Counted from the first letter of the stretch, positions 43,915-53,718 are shown. The stretch: DNA of 64,000 bases from Flavobacterium sp. CFS9 (GCF_041154745.1 NZ_AP031573.1:3472001-3536000); one strand, 5' to 3'. Program-made: numbers and translations. Notes: generated by a model not told the origin, from the sequence alone.

Positions 43915-46548
43915 ATGACAATTCCAGCACAATTTGACGCTAAGACGATCGAGAGCAAATGGTATGATTACTGGATGAAGAACAACTATTTTCATTCAGA
44001 ACCTGATCACAGAACACCGTATACAATTGTAATTCCGCCACCAAACGTCACAGGAGTCCTTCACATGGGGCATATGCTGAACAATACTATTCAGGATGTT
44101 TTAATTCGTAGAGCGCGTCTTAAAGGCTTTAACGCCTGCTGGGTTCCGGGAACGGATCATGCTTCTATCGCGACAGAGGCAAAAGTAGTACAGAAATTAA
44201 AAGCGGAAGGAATCAACAAGAATGATTTAACCCGTGAGGAATTCCTTAAGCATGCCTGGGAATGGACTGATAAATATGGCGGGACAATCCTTGAACAGCT
44301 TAAAAAATTAGGAGCTTCCTGCGATTGGGAAAGAACTAAATTTACAATGGATCCTGATATGTCAGCATCTGTAATTCGCTCGTTTGTAGATTTGTACAAT
44401 AAAGGATTAATTTACAGAGGATACCGAATGGTAAACTGGGATCCGGAAGCAAAAACAACGCTTTCTGACGAAGAAGTAATCTACGAAGAACAACAAGGGA
44501 AATTGTTTTTCTTAAAGTATAAAATTGAAGGTTCGGAAGATTTTCTTACGATCGCAACTACGCGTCCTGAAACTATTTTTGGAGACACTGCAATCTGTAT
44601 CAACCCGAATGATGAGCGTTTTGCACATTTAAAAGGAAAAAAAGCTATCGTTCCAATCTGTGGAAGAGTTATTCCGATTATTGAAGACGAATATGTAGAT
44701 GTTGAATTCGGAACCGGATGTTTGAAAGTGACTCCGGCACACGATATGAACGATAAAACGTTAGGAGAGAAGCACAATCTTGAAATCGTTGATATTTTTA
44801 ATGAAGATGCTACATTAAATAGTTTCGGATTGCATTATCAGGGCAAAGACCGTTTCGTAGTTCGTGCTGAAATCGCAAAAGAGTTAGAAGAAATCGGAGC
44901 TTTGGCTAAAACCGAAATCCATTTGAATAAAGTGGGAACTTCTGAAAGAACCAAAGCGGTAATCGAACCAAGATTATCTGATCAATGGTTTTTGAAAATG
45001 GAAGAGTTGGTAAAACCGGCAATTGAGTCAGTTTTAGAAACGGGAGACATTAAATTGCACCCAAAACGTTTTGAAAACACTTATGCGCACTGGCTAAATA
45101 ACATCCGTGATTGGAATATCTCACGTCAATTATGGTGGGGACAGCAAATTCCGGCTTATTATTATGGAGACGGAAAAGAAGATTTCGTAGTAGCAGAAAA
45201 TATTGAAGATGCTTTAGTTTTAGCTAAAGAGAAAACAGCTAACAACTCGCTTACAACATCTGACTTAAAACAGGATGTTGACGCTCTAGATACCTGGTTT
45301 TCTTCCTGGTTATGGCCAATGTCAGTTTTTGGTGGAATAATGGATCCGGAAAGTGCAGATTATAAATATTACTATCCAACAAATGACTTGGTAACAGGTC
45401 CGGATATTTTATTTTTCTGGGTAGCCAGAATGATCATTGCAGGTTATGAGTACGCAGGCGAAAAACCATTTACGAATGTGTATTTAACCGGTTTAGTTCG
45501 TGATAAACAACGTCGTAAAATGTCTAAATCGCTAGGAAATTCACCAGATCCTTTAGATTTAATCGATAAATTTAGTGCAGACGGAGTTCGTGTAGGATTG
45601 CTTTTGAGTGCTTCTGCCGGAAACGATATTATGTTTGATGAAGAATTGTGTAATCAGGGGAAAGCATTTTCGAATAAAATCTGGAATGCCTTTAAATTGA
45701 TTAAGGGATGGGAAGTTTCTGAAACTATTCCACAGCCGGAATCTTCAAAAGTAGCCATCGAATGGTATGAAGCAAAATTACAGCAAACTTTAGTTGATAT
45801 TGAGGATAACTTCGAAAAATACAGAATTTCAGATTCATTGATGGCCATTTACAAATTGGTTTGGGATGACTTCTGTTCATGGTTCTTAGAAATGATTAAA
45901 CCGGCCTATCAGCAGCCAATTGATAAGGCGACGTTTGATAAAGCGATCGAAATGTTAGAAAGTAATCTGAAATTGCTACATCCGTTTATGCCTTTCTTAA
46001 CCGAAGAAATTTGGCATTTACTTGCTGACAGAACTCCGGAAGAAGCTTTAATCGTTTCGACCTGGCCGGAATTAAAACCTTTCAATGCTAATTTAATTTC
46101 AGATTTTGAAAGTACTATTGAAGTGATTTCAGGAATCAGAACGATTCGTAAGGATAAAAATATTCCGTTTAAAGATGCTATTGAATTAAAAGCCATCAAC
46201 AGTGAGAATATCACGACGTATTTTGACTCTATTGTTACGAAGTTAGGGAACATTTCAGCTTTTGAATATGTTACCACTAAAGTGGACGGAGCATTGTCTT
46301 TCCGCGTAAAATCAAATGAGTATTTCATTCCGATTTCAGGAAACATCAATGTCGAAGAAGAAATCGCTAAACTGACTGCAGAGTTGGTATACACCCAAGG
46401 TTTCTTAAAATCGGTTCAGGCAAAATTATCTAACGAAAAATTTGTTGCCGGAGCACCTGAGAAAGTTTTGGCTAATGAAAAGCAAAAAGAAGCTGATGCA
46501 TTAGCAAAAATCGCTACAATCGAGCAGAGTATTGCTGGTTTGAAATAA
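43915..46548 (+). CDS. valS: Valyl-tRNA synthetase
   Basis: The 877-residue class I synthetase charges tRNA-Val. Motifs are IVIPPPNVTGVLHMGHMLNN with the HIGH-type HMGH near residue 45, CWVPGTDHASIATE, the editing domain with TIATTRPETIFGDTAI near 218, GRDW-like NIRDWNISRQLWWGQQIPA, and KMSKSLGN near 540. The helical anticodon-binding domain follows and a C-terminal coiled coil begins near 810 (EEEIAKLTAELVYTQ), as usual for ValS. A terminator follows at 46571. Confidence 0.96.
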   Translation: MTIPAQFDAKTIESKWYDYWMKNNYFHSEPDHRTPYTIVIPPPNVTGVLHMGHMLNNTIQDVLIRRARLKGFNACWVPGTDHASIATEAKVVQKLKAEGINKNDLTREEFLKHAWEWTDKYGGTILEQLKKLGASCDWERTKFTMDPDMSASVIRSFVDLYNKGLIYRGYRMVNWDPEAKTTLSDEEVIYEEQQGKLFFLKYKIEGSEDFLTIATTRPETIFGDTAICINPNDERFAHLKGKKAIVPICGRVIPIIEDEYVDVEFGTGCLKVTPAHDMNDKTLGEKHNLEIVDIFNEDATLNSFGLHYQGKDRFVVRAEIAKELEEIGALAKTEIHLNKVGTSERTKAVIEPRLSDQWFLKMEELVKPAIESVLETGDIKLHPKRFENTYAHWLNNIRDWNISRQLWWGQQIPAYYYGDGKEDFVVAENIEDALVLAKEKTANNSLTTSDLKQDVDALDTWFSSWLWPMSVFGGIMDPESADYKYYYPTNDLVTGPDILFFWVARMIIAGYEYAGEKPFTNVYLTGLVRDKQRRKMSKSLGNSPDPLDLIDKFSADGVRVGLLLSASAGNDIMFDEELCNQGKAFSNKIWNAFKLIKGWEVSETIPQPESSKVAIEWYEAKLQQTLVDIEDNFEKYRISDSLMAIYKLVWDDFCSWFLEMIKPAYQQPIDKATFDKAIEMLESNLKLLHPFMPFLTEEIWHLLADRTPEEALIVSTWPELKPFNANLISDFESTIEVISGIRTIRKDKNIPFKDAIELKAINSENITTYFDSIVTKLGNISAFEYVTTKVDGALSFRVKSNEYFIPISGNINVEEEIAKLTAELVYTQGFLKSVQAKLSNEKFVAGAPEKVLANEKQKEADALAKIATIEQSIAGLK

Positions 46549-46570
46549 TCAGCTTTACGATTATATATTT

Positions 46571-46607
46571 AAAACCGACAGATTTTTGAAAGTCTGTCGG
46601 TTTTTTT
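46571..46607 (+). terminator. Terminator after valS
   Basis: The arms aaaaccgacaga and tctgtcggtttt are followed by further T residues, 23 bases after the stop codon. Confidence 0.9.
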
Positions 46608-46620
46608 GTGATTAGTTTTT

Positions 46621-46700
46621 TTGGCCACGAATTCTCAAATTACTCCTTTGCTTACAGATAGTAAAAAATAAAATTCGAGAATTCGTGGTGATTAAAAATA
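46621..46700. repeat. Palindromic repeat, right partner of 47406-47482
   Basis: The outer arms ccacgaattctc and gagaattcgtgg pair perfectly around a core containing acagatagtaaaaaataa. The same core and right arm (aaaattcg...attcgtgg, then attaaaaata) recur in the same orientation at 47406-47482 on the other side of the GyrI-like gene. Confidence 0.75.
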
Positions 46701-46702
46701 TT

Positions 46703-47326
46703 CTATTTTACAGGTTCTCTAAGTATTGTTCTCAATTTCTCAGAAGCTGTTTTTCGAAAGTCTGATAAATAAATTTCATGGTGTAGACCATTTTGTTGCA
46801 GTTGGTGTGTTGTAGAAAACTCCTGTATTTTTTTCAGCGTTTGCGGTTCATTTTCAAAAGGCCCGATATGAAGAACCTGTATCACTTTGCCTTCAGCCAT
46901 TTCATAGAATTCAATTGATTTCGCGCGTTCTATTTGTTTTTTAGTGGCAGTATTTTGAATGGCTTCTTCTGTTTGTTCTTTAGTTACGAAATCCGGCATT
47001 CTGATCATAATTCTGTAATCCCATTCACTTCGGGGTATTTTTAGCGGAGCTTCATCCATAGAAATGTCTTTGTATTTTTCAGCATCAAAACTCCATAAGG
47101 CTTCCAGTTTGGGAACAACAAAATCATTATTTACGGCTTTCTGCATGAATTTAATGGCATAAGCAGTGGCATACATGGCCTGTATGTTTTCTGAGAATTC
47201 TTGTCCCGAAGGATCACCTTTTCCTGTAATCGATATGTAATTTGTTTTTTCAATGTACACTATTTTGGGATTAATTTTAGCAGTGTAGTATACTTTATCG
47301 GTTTTTGTTAAATCTAGTTTGCTCAT
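46703..47326 (-). CDS. GyrI-like small-molecule-binding protein
   Basis: The 207-residue cytoplasmic protein is built like stand-alone GyrI/AraC-effector-binding proteins. Its segments PKIVYIEKTNYISITGKGDPSG, EWDYRIMIRMPDFV and EGKVIQVLHIGPFENEPQTLKKI (the conserved HIGPF/Y segment near 155) define this subgroup. These proteins bind small hydrophobic molecules; some hydrolyse cyclopropanoid compounds, and no DNA-binding domain is present here. The gene is flanked on both sides by direct copies of a palindromic repeat, which is unusual in the window. Confidence 0.8.
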   Translation of the reverse strand: MSKLDLTKTDKVYYTAKINPKIVYIEKTNYISITGKGDPSGQEFSENIQAMYATAYAIKFMQKAVNNDFVVPKLEALWSFDAEKYKDISMDEAPLKIPRSEWDYRIMIRMPDFVTKEQTEEAIQNTATKKQIERAKSIEFYEMAEGKVIQVLHIGPFENEPQTLKKIQEFSTTHQLQQNGLHHEIYLSDFRKTASEKLRTILREPVK

Positions 47327-47405
47327 CTTTTTAGTTTTGTTGCAAATTAAATCACAGAAGGTGACAACGGTATGTCAGCAGAAGTAGATTGCATCTAAAA
47401 AAAAT

Positions 47406-47482
47406 CGCCCCGAATTCACGAATTATGTGTTTTCACAGATAGTAAAAAAATAAAATTCGTGCATTCGTGGCTATTAAAAATA
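47406..47482. repeat. Palindromic repeat, left partner of 46621-46700
   Basis: ccgaattcacgaatt, the shared core acagatagtaaaaaaataa, and attcgtgcattcgtgg form a second copy in direct orientation relative to 46621-46700. It lies just 3' of the permease gene and 80 bases upstream of the GyrI-like start codon. Confidence 0.75.
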
Positions 47483-47487
47483 AGTCA

Positions 47488-48801
47488 TTACTTTTTCTTT
47501 CTCAAAATCAAAAATACTGGATACGAAATCAAAGTGAGAACAACGATTATGGCGAAACCTTTTGGATCGCTGAAAATAAATCCTATTAACAAAGCAATTG
47601 AGGCTGCAAAGGCAAATATTGTAGTCCACGGATACCAAAAGGAATGGTAGGGGCGTGGTAAATTAGGTTCGGTAGCTCTTAATTTTAAGAGAGAAAGATA
47701 AGCCAATCCCCAAACGATAATAGAGATAAAGGCTGCGAAAGAGAATAATACTTCAAAAGAGCCGATACAAATTAAAAACAAACTGAAAAGTGATGAAACT
47801 AAAAGCGCTACGATTGGTGTACCGCCCTTATTAACATTTGTCCCTTGTTTGAAAAAGAACCCGTCACGGCTTAATCCGTAAAGAATTCTTGGCGGAATCA
47901 TCATAAAAGCATTGAGTATACTGATTAATGAAAAAATAGAAATTACCGTTACTACAATAGCTCCGTTTTCTCCAAACAGAATCTTGGCCACATCAGCTGC
48001 CGCTAAATTTGATTTTGCTAAAGTTTCAATTGGCAGAACATGAAAGAAGGCAGCGTTCACCAAAACATAAATAGCGACAACCAAAAAGACACCGCTGTAC
48101 AATGATTTGGGAATATTTTTGTTGGGGTTATCGTTTTCTTCAGCAAAAAAGCAAACGCTGTTCCAGCCGTTATAAGTCCCGATGATCAACTGCAATGATT
48201 TGAAAAAGCCAAAGATTAGTCCAATTTGAAAGAAAGAATTGTCTGTTTCAATTTTAGGAACTTCAGTGCCTGTGTACATAAAACAGGCTATGACCAAGGC
48301 TACAAAACAGATTACTTTTAAGAAACTGGTAATTTGCTGAATGATGCTTCCGTTTTTTACACCACTTAAATGAATGAGTACAAAAGCAAGTAATAATGAA
48401 ATTGCCATCACAGTAGAATAGTTTGAGAGTACAGGAAACAAAATAATGATATACTCACTAATTACGATGCAATAAAAAGCCGGAGGGGTAACATTGACAA
48501 TAAAATCAAACCAACCGGAAAGGAAGCCTGCGTATTCGCCAAATGCTCTTTTAATATAGTTGTAAGAACCTCCTGCTTTGGGTAACATTGTAGCCAATTC
48601 TGCATAGGAGTTGGCTCCTAACAAAACATAAAAGCCTCCAAAGAGCCATGAAGCAATAATAAACCAATAATTATCGAGCAAGGAAGCAATGCTACCGGGT
48701 GTGCGAAGAATTCCAACGCCAATCGTTCCTCCGATTAATACAGCAATATTAAAACTTAAGCCAAGACTTTTTTGCAATTTATTTTTTTTGGAATCTGACA
48801 T
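47488..48801 (-). CDS. APC-family amino acid permease
   Basis: The 437-residue integral membrane transporter has about twelve spans. The first span holds NIAVLIGGTIGVGILRTPGSIA, the APC helix-1 break (Gly-Thr-Ile-Gly-x-Gly-Ile). ELATMLPKAGGSYNYIKRAFGEYAGF is the helix-2/3 signature, and helix 6 has YNGWNSVCFFAEE. This fits the LAT/APA-type amino-acid transporters, possibly antiporters. The Met at 48801 is chosen because the preceding 26 codons are poor in protein character and the family begins near MSDSKKNK. The substrate is not predictable. Confidence 0.88.
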   Translation of the reverse strand: MSDSKKNKLQKSLGLSFNIAVLIGGTIGVGILRTPGSIASLLDNYWFIIASWLFGGFYVLLGANSYAELATMLPKAGGSYNYIKRAFGEYAGFLSGWFDFIVNVTPPAFYCIVISEYIIILFPVLSNYSTVMAISLLLAFVLIHLSGVKNGSIIQQITSFLKVICFVALVIACFMYTGTEVPKIETDNSFFQIGLIFGFFKSLQLIIGTYNGWNSVCFFAEENDNPNKNIPKSLYSGVFLVVAIYVLVNAAFFHVLPIETLAKSNLAAADVAKILFGENGAIVVTVISIFSLISILNAFMMIPPRILYGLSRDGFFFKQGTNVNKGGTPIVALLVSSLFSLFLICIGSFEVLFSFAAFISIIVWGLAYLSLLKLRATEPNLPRPYHSFWYPWTTIFAFAASIALLIGFIFSDPKGFAIIVVLTLISYPVFLILRKKK

Positions 48802-48879
48802 ATATCGGAGTTTTGTTTTGGTGATAATTTTTGTGGAACAAAAGTAATACAATCGGATTACTTTCTTTAGTGAAAACAA

Positions 48880-48909
48880 AAAACCTCATCTGTTGTGAGA
48901 TGAGGTTTT
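48880..48909 (-). terminator. Terminator after the TonB receptor gene
   Basis: The arms aaaacctcatct and agatgaggtttt enclose a 6-base loop; on the minus strand a T-run follows. It separates the receptor gene from the permease gene. Confidence 0.9.
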
Positions 48910-48987
48910 CTGTTTAAAACCAAACTTTTTTTGTTTTCGTTATGGAAATACAGCAAAAGTTTGGAGGGTAAAAATCTAATTCAAAAT

Positions 48988-51330
48988 TTAGAATTTATAT
49001 TTTAAGCTTGTCATAACCTGACGAGGTGCAATTGGGTTAATACTGTAATTTTCGTGAACAGTATAGTTCAATTCGTTTGTAATATTAGATAATTTACATA
49101 GAACTGAGAATTTTCTCCACTCGTAACCTATAGAAGCATCAATAGTAGTGTAACCTTCAATCGGAATATCTCTGTCTCTTATTGTAACAATATAAGCAGG
49201 ATTTGGTTTTGGATTGGTAGGAGTAGGTTTAACAGCTGTCCATAGATAATCATCGTTCCAACCTCCTAAACGGTTACCAATATAGTTAGCGATTGCTCCA
49301 AATGAAACTCCTTTAAATATTCCTTCCGGTACCTTATAGAAGAAGCTTAGGTTGGCTGTATTTTTTGGTGTTCTCACCACCTGATCTCCTGCTACAAAAC
49401 TTCCACTTGTTCCGGAAGTTTTAGTATAACGCATATCATTATAGCTATAACCGGCAATAATATTAAGTCCTTCAACAGGTGTTGCAGTAACGTCAATTTC
49501 AATTCCTTTACTTTTAGTAGCTCCACCTAGTACTTTAATGTTTGAATTCACATTTTCAGTAACACCGTCCGCTAGGAATGGTGCAGTTTGAGCTAAATTG
49601 CTGTTTGAGATTTGGTAAACCGTTAAGTTCGTGCTTAGCAAACCATCAAAGAATTCTTTTTTAATACCTGCCTCGTATTGGTCAATGATCGATGCTTCGA
49701 TAGTTTGTCCATCAACAGTAAACCCGGTATTTGGTGTAAACGAGTTCGAGTAGCTGGCGAATAATGACATGCTTTTTGTTGGTTGGTAGATAAGGCCTAC
49801 TTTTGGAGAGAAAGCATTGTCTAACTTTTTAGAACCAACTTCAGCTTTTGCATTTTTTGGAGCGACAGTCTGAGTTTCCTTAGCGGTGTCGTAAGTTTCT
49901 TTATAAGTAGTAGCTTCACCTTCTTGCCAAGACCAACGGATACCGGCTAATACTTTGATTTTTTCTGTAACCGAAATTAAATCCTGAAAGTAGGCACCAA
50001 AACGATTGGTTTCTGTTTTTGCAATTTGAGTCGCTCTGGCATTAGGAATATCATTTCTTTGCGTTGAAGGATCAAAGTTGAAAAGATTGATAGTATCGTA
50101 AATATTTGGATCGTATGTTTTTGGACTTCCGTCAGGGTTTTTGCTTGTTACAAATTTCTTTTCGTTAAAAGCAAAAGTGTATCCCGTTGCAAAAGAGTTT
50201 TCCCAATCAACACCTGTGTATATTTGATGTTTTACTGATCCGGTATTGAAATTTCCTTGTAGGCTTAATTGGTCTCCCAATATTTGCTCCAGGTTTTTAG
50301 TTTGAGTCAATCCTCTGTTCCAGAAGCCAGGAATTGGGTATAATTTAGTGTCATCTAAACCTGACATTTGAGCAGTCGATTTTTGACCTCTATCATAGGT
50401 TTGGTAAGAACTATTGAAGTTAAGTTTCCAGTTTTTATTGAAATCATGGTTTAATAAAACCGAAGCACTCGCTGATTTTGTAGTACCATTAGACCAAAGT
50501 GATCCGTAGAATGCATTACGAGGCAGGTCAAGAATTTGTTTTCCGATAAGTCCTGTTCCAAAATCAGGAGTCCAGTCTGCTGTTAAATAATCTCCTTGTA
50601 CCGTAATTTGTGTTTTTGGATTAATGATAAAAAGTAAAGACGGGTTTACGTATACACGTTCGTTTTTTACTACATCTCTAAAGCTTTCAGAGTTCTCGTA
50701 AGAACCGTTTATTCTGAAAGCAATTGACTTGCTAAGAGGACCATAAAAATCGAAAGCAGGTTTATAGAACGCATAACTTCCAATTTGCATCGATACCTCA
50801 CCGCCTGATTTAAATGAAGGCGTTTTGGTTACCAGGTTTAAGATACCTCCCGGTGCAACGTTTCCGAACAATAAAGCCGAACCTCCTTTTAAGAATTCAA
50901 CTTTTTCCAGACCGGAAACATCAGGAATGGAACCTGAATTGTAACGAAATCCGTTTTTAAACATATTGTTGGCAGACATGTCATATCCTCTTGAGAAAAA
51001 AGACTCCTGTGCACCACCACGAGCAGAACTTACATAAACACCATTAGCATTTTTAATAACTTCACTTAAACGAATGGCTTGTTGTTGTTCGATTACATCA
51101 GAACTAATAACCTGTATACTTTGCGGATTGTCCATTGGTTTTAATCCTGAACGAACAGCAGTAACCGGTTTAGGCTCTCTATTGGTTTTGATTAATACTT
51201 CATTTAGTATTTCTCCTTTTTTGTTTTTTACCGTGTCATTGGCAGTTGAGGCTGCCTCATCACTTGAATAGTTCTGACTGTAAGAAGCAAAACTTATAAA
51301 GGATAATGCAAGTAGTAAATTATATTTCAT
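48988..51330 (-). CDS. TonB-dependent siderophore receptor
   Basis: The 780-residue outer-membrane receptor has a signal peptide (1-18, ending ASYSQ). The plug domain (about 60-170) has PMDNPQSIQVISSDVIEQQQA and VEFLKGGSALLFGNVAPGGILNLVTK, characteristic of FhuA/FpvA-like ferric-siderophore receptors. The 22-strand barrel ends MTSLKYKF with terminal Phe. A clear promoter lies at 51366-51396. The gene downstream of its terminator is a permease, and the gene upstream on the same strand encodes a DUF4198 periplasmic protein. The ligand is unknown; iron chelates are the first expectation. Confidence 0.92.
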   Translation of the reverse strand: MKYNLLLALSFISFASYSQNYSSDEAASTANDTVKNKKGEILNEVLIKTNREPKPVTAVRSGLKPMDNPQSIQVISSDVIEQQQAIRLSEVIKNANGVYVSSARGGAQESFFSRGYDMSANNMFKNGFRYNSGSIPDVSGLEKVEFLKGGSALLFGNVAPGGILNLVTKTPSFKSGGEVSMQIGSYAFYKPAFDFYGPLSKSIAFRINGSYENSESFRDVVKNERVYVNPSLLFIINPKTQITVQGDYLTADWTPDFGTGLIGKQILDLPRNAFYGSLWSNGTTKSASASVLLNHDFNKNWKLNFNSSYQTYDRGQKSTAQMSGLDDTKLYPIPGFWNRGLTQTKNLEQILGDQLSLQGNFNTGSVKHQIYTGVDWENSFATGYTFAFNEKKFVTSKNPDGSPKTYDPNIYDTINLFNFDPSTQRNDIPNARATQIAKTETNRFGAYFQDLISVTEKIKVLAGIRWSWQEGEATTYKETYDTAKETQTVAPKNAKAEVGSKKLDNAFSPKVGLIYQPTKSMSLFASYSNSFTPNTGFTVDGQTIEASIIDQYEAGIKKEFFDGLLSTNLTVYQISNSNLAQTAPFLADGVTENVNSNIKVLGGATKSKGIEIDVTATPVEGLNIIAGYSYNDMRYTKTSGTSGSFVAGDQVVRTPKNTANLSFFYKVPEGIFKGVSFGAIANYIGNRLGGWNDDYLWTAVKPTPTNPKPNPAYIVTIRDRDIPIEGYTTIDASIGYEWRKFSVLCKLSNITNELNYTVHENYSINPIAPRQVMTSLKYKF

Positions 51331-51365
51331 GTTGCTTATTTAGATTTAATAAAAATAAATTTTTG

Positions 51366-51396
51366 CAAATGTAATATCGAGATACGGTCTTAACAA
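51366..51396 (-). promoter_or_regulatory. Promoter of the TonB receptor gene
   Basis: Read on the minus strand, TTG (51394-51396) and TACATTTG (51366-51373) are separated by 20 bases, an exact Bacteroidetes promoter, 36 bases from the start codon. Confidence 0.75.
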
Positions 51397-51514
51397 AGTT
51401 TTTAGAGTTTTTCTAAATTAAAATTTCATTAGAATAGTCTTAAGATTTGCTTAAGATTTTGCTTTTTTGAATTTTATTAAGTAAAGATCAGAGGGTGTAA
51501 ACGAGATTTTGGGT

Positions 51515-51547
51515 TAAAAAAAGCCTTGTTCATTACGAACAAGGCCT
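51515..51547 (-). terminator. Terminator after the DUF4198 gene
   Basis: The arms gccttgttc and gaacaaggc with loop attac are followed on the minus strand by seven T. It separates the DUF4198 gene from the receptor promoter. Confidence 0.9.
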
Positions 51548-51585
51548 TAACTAACTATAAAATGATCAAATAATGAATGGACATA

Positions 51586-52311
51586 TTATTTAACGGCAAT
51601 TAAATAAGTTGCCATCTTCCAGATTTCGTTGTAATTTTTACCATTATGCTCTCCGGCAGCTTTTTCGGTATAAGCAAATTCTACCATATAATTTCCTGAC
51701 CAAAGTGGTGTAAAAGAGATTTCTCCTTTGTCATTGCTCCATAATTCTTTTTCCCAGCCATTTGGCGCGATTACTTTTATTTTTTGTTTTTTAGCCGCAA
51801 CCCCTTCGTACAAAGCATTAATGTTTAGTACTGTTTTTTGTTTGGCAGCGGTCACTTCTTTAGCGAAAACACTAATGATGTTTGTATTCGCGGCAGCATC
51901 ATTTCCTTTTGAAGCATTCCCAACGGTAACCGTCGCGCTTGAGTTGTAATCTAATTTCATAGTTCCGTACACATCTTTTACGGTGTGATGCATCACTACC
52001 GTATAAACACCATCCTCATCCGGTGTAAAAAAGGCCTGATATTTATTTTCTAAGGCTGTAGCAGTAAGTTTTGTTTCTTTTTTTGACGGACTAATTACGA
52101 TCAGTGAAAAATCTTTTAAATCTGAAAACCATTTTGCTGAAGCTGTAATATCATTATCTGAAAATTCTCCAAAGAAAACAGATATTTCCTGAGCTTTTCC
52201 TTTAGTTCCCACCGCTTTAGTTTCGATCCACAAGGCATGAGCAAATAGAGCAGGGCTGGCTATTAACATTAAAAGTAAAAATGTTATTGATTGTAAAGTT
52301 TTAGATTTCAT
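51586..52311 (-). CDS. DUF4198 domain-containing periplasmic protein
   Basis: The 241-residue product has a signal peptide (about 1-24, ending ALFAHA) and begins its mature part with HALWIETKAVG, the His/Trp start typical of DUF4198, a beta-rich periplasmic family related to metal-uptake accessory proteins. A second Ig-like half ends LWSGNYMVEFAYTEK. The ATG at 52311 is preferred over an upstream TTG at 52320. DUF4198 genes often accompany TonB receptors for metals, and here one lies next door, though each has its own promoter and terminator. Confidence 0.82.
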   Translation of the reverse strand: MKSKTLQSITFLLLMLIASPALFAHALWIETKAVGTKGKAQEISVFFGEFSDNDITASAKWFSDLKDFSLIVISPSKKETKLTATALENKYQAFFTPDEDGVYTVVMHHTVKDVYGTMKLDYNSSATVTVGNASKGNDAAANTNIISVFAKEVTAAKQKTVLNINALYEGVAAKKQKIKVIAPNGWEKELWSNDKGEISFTPLWSGNYMVEFAYTEKAAGEHNGKNYNEIWKMATYLIAVK

Positions 52312-52345
52312 AATATGCAATTAATGAGTTAATAATTTCGTATAG

Positions 52346-52375
52346 CAAATGTAAAGTTTAATATTAGTCTGACAA
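52346..52375 (-). promoter_or_regulatory. Promoter of the DUF4198 gene
   Basis: On the minus strand TTG (52373-52375) and TACATTTG (52346-52353) are 19 bases apart, an exact consensus match with the same -7 octamer as the TonB receptor promoter, 34 bases before the ATG. Confidence 0.75.
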
Positions 52376-52526
52376 TATTTATTTAGAATAATTATGAATA
52401 ATATTTTTACAAGGACTGTTTTTAAATTGATAAATGTTTCAAAAAAATAAGACCAGTGTTTTTTTAGTTAAACCCTCAATGTCAGTAAAAAAATGATATA
52501 AGACAGAAATTACATTTTGAATAGCC

Positions 52527-52534
52527 TATTTTTG
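52527..52534 (+). promoter_or_regulatory. Possible -7 element of the MFS gene promoter
   Basis: TATTTTTG fits TAnnTTTG and lies 23 bases before the start codon; no TTG at proper spacing is visible. Confidence 0.35.
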
Positions 52535-52557
52535 TATCCAAAATTGAAACCCTCCTC

Positions 52558-53718
52558 ATGATTTTACCTTTTTTGAAAAAACTGCAGCATTCTCCTAAGG
52601 GATTCCGTTTGGCCAATACTGTATTTTTTTTCCTTTCGGGATTTGGATATTCTTCCTGGGTTTCCCGTATTCCACATATACAAGCGCAATTGCATCTGTC
52701 TGAAGCTGAGTTTGGAGCTGTTTTATTCGCCTTTCCGATTGGCCTGATGCTGACCATGCCTTTTACAGGGATGCTGTTAAATAAATACAGCAGCCGTTAT
52801 GTTATGTTGTTGGGAGCCATCATGTTTAATATTGCTCTGGCATTACCAGGTTTAGCAGCTTTTGTATGGCAGTTGGTGGTCATACTTTTAATTTTTGGAG
52901 CTTCAAGAAATATTTTCAATTTATCGATTAATGCACAATCACTGGAGGTGCAGAAATTGTATCCAAAATCAATAATAACGCGTTTTCATGCCGTTTGGAG
53001 TATAGCCGTTTTTTCGGGAGCAGGTTTGGGTTATGTAATGGTGACACAACATATTGCACCGATTCATCATTTACTCGGGGTAAGTGTTTTTATGATGGCG
53101 CTTACAGCTTGTTTTTATCCGATGAGTATTCACAATGAGCCTGTACCGGTTAAAAAGAAGTTCTTTTCGATGCCCGAAAAAAATCTGGTCAAGTTTGCCC
53201 TGATCTGTTTTGTGTCTATGGCTTGTGAAAATACCATGTACGATTGGAGTGGTATTTATTTCAAAAACATACTAAAAGCTTCTCCAAAACTAACCAGCGC
53301 CGCCTTTGTGTTTTTTGCAACAGCAGTAACCTTAGGACGTCTGTTTGGGGATTATGGCGTAATGAAATTTGGTACAAAACGAATTCTGTTTTACAGCGGG
53401 GTTTTAATCACATCGGGCTTTGCAATTTGTTTTGCCCTGCCGTATGCTTATTCAACAATTTTTGGTTATGTCCTGATTGGATTTGGAGTTTCCTGTGTGG
53501 TTCCCCTTGTATTTAGTATTGCCGGAAGATCATCCAAATTAAGTAGTGGTTCAGCTTTAACCTCTATCTCTACTATTGGTTATCTTGGATTTTTATTGGT
53601 TCCGCCTATGGTGGGTTTTATCTCTGATTATTTAAGCATGAAATGGGCATTTTTAGTAATGGCACTTTTGGGAGTATTGATGATTTTTATGGTCAATAAG
53701 ATCGGGGAGGAGGAGTGA
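52558..53718 (+). CDS. Major facilitator superfamily transporter
   Basis: The 386-residue transporter has twelve predicted spans. The segment GYSSWVSRIPHIQAQLHLSEAEFG after helix 1 and GMLLNKYSSRYVMLLGA between helices 2 and 3 (a degenerate MFS motif A) resemble the YbjJ/fucose-permease-like branch. A second half-signature, GRLFGDYGVMKFGTKRILFYSG, appears near residue 260. The substrate is unknown; sugar or metabolite transport is possible. It is divergent from the DUF4198 gene. Confidence 0.88.
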   Translation: MILPFLKKLQHSPKGFRLANTVFFFLSGFGYSSWVSRIPHIQAQLHLSEAEFGAVLFAFPIGLMLTMPFTGMLLNKYSSRYVMLLGAIMFNIALALPGLAAFVWQLVVILLIFGASRNIFNLSINAQSLEVQKLYPKSIITRFHAVWSIAVFSGAGLGYVMVTQHIAPIHHLLGVSVFMMALTACFYPMSIHNEPVPVKKKFFSMPEKNLVKFALICFVSMACENTMYDWSGIYFKNILKASPKLTSAAFVFFATAVTLGRLFGDYGVMKFGTKRILFYSGVLITSGFAICFALPYAYSTIFGYVLIGFGVSCVVPLVFSIAGRSSKLSSGSALTSISTIGYLGFLLVPPMVGFISDYLSMKWAFLVMALLGVLMIFMVNKIGEEE

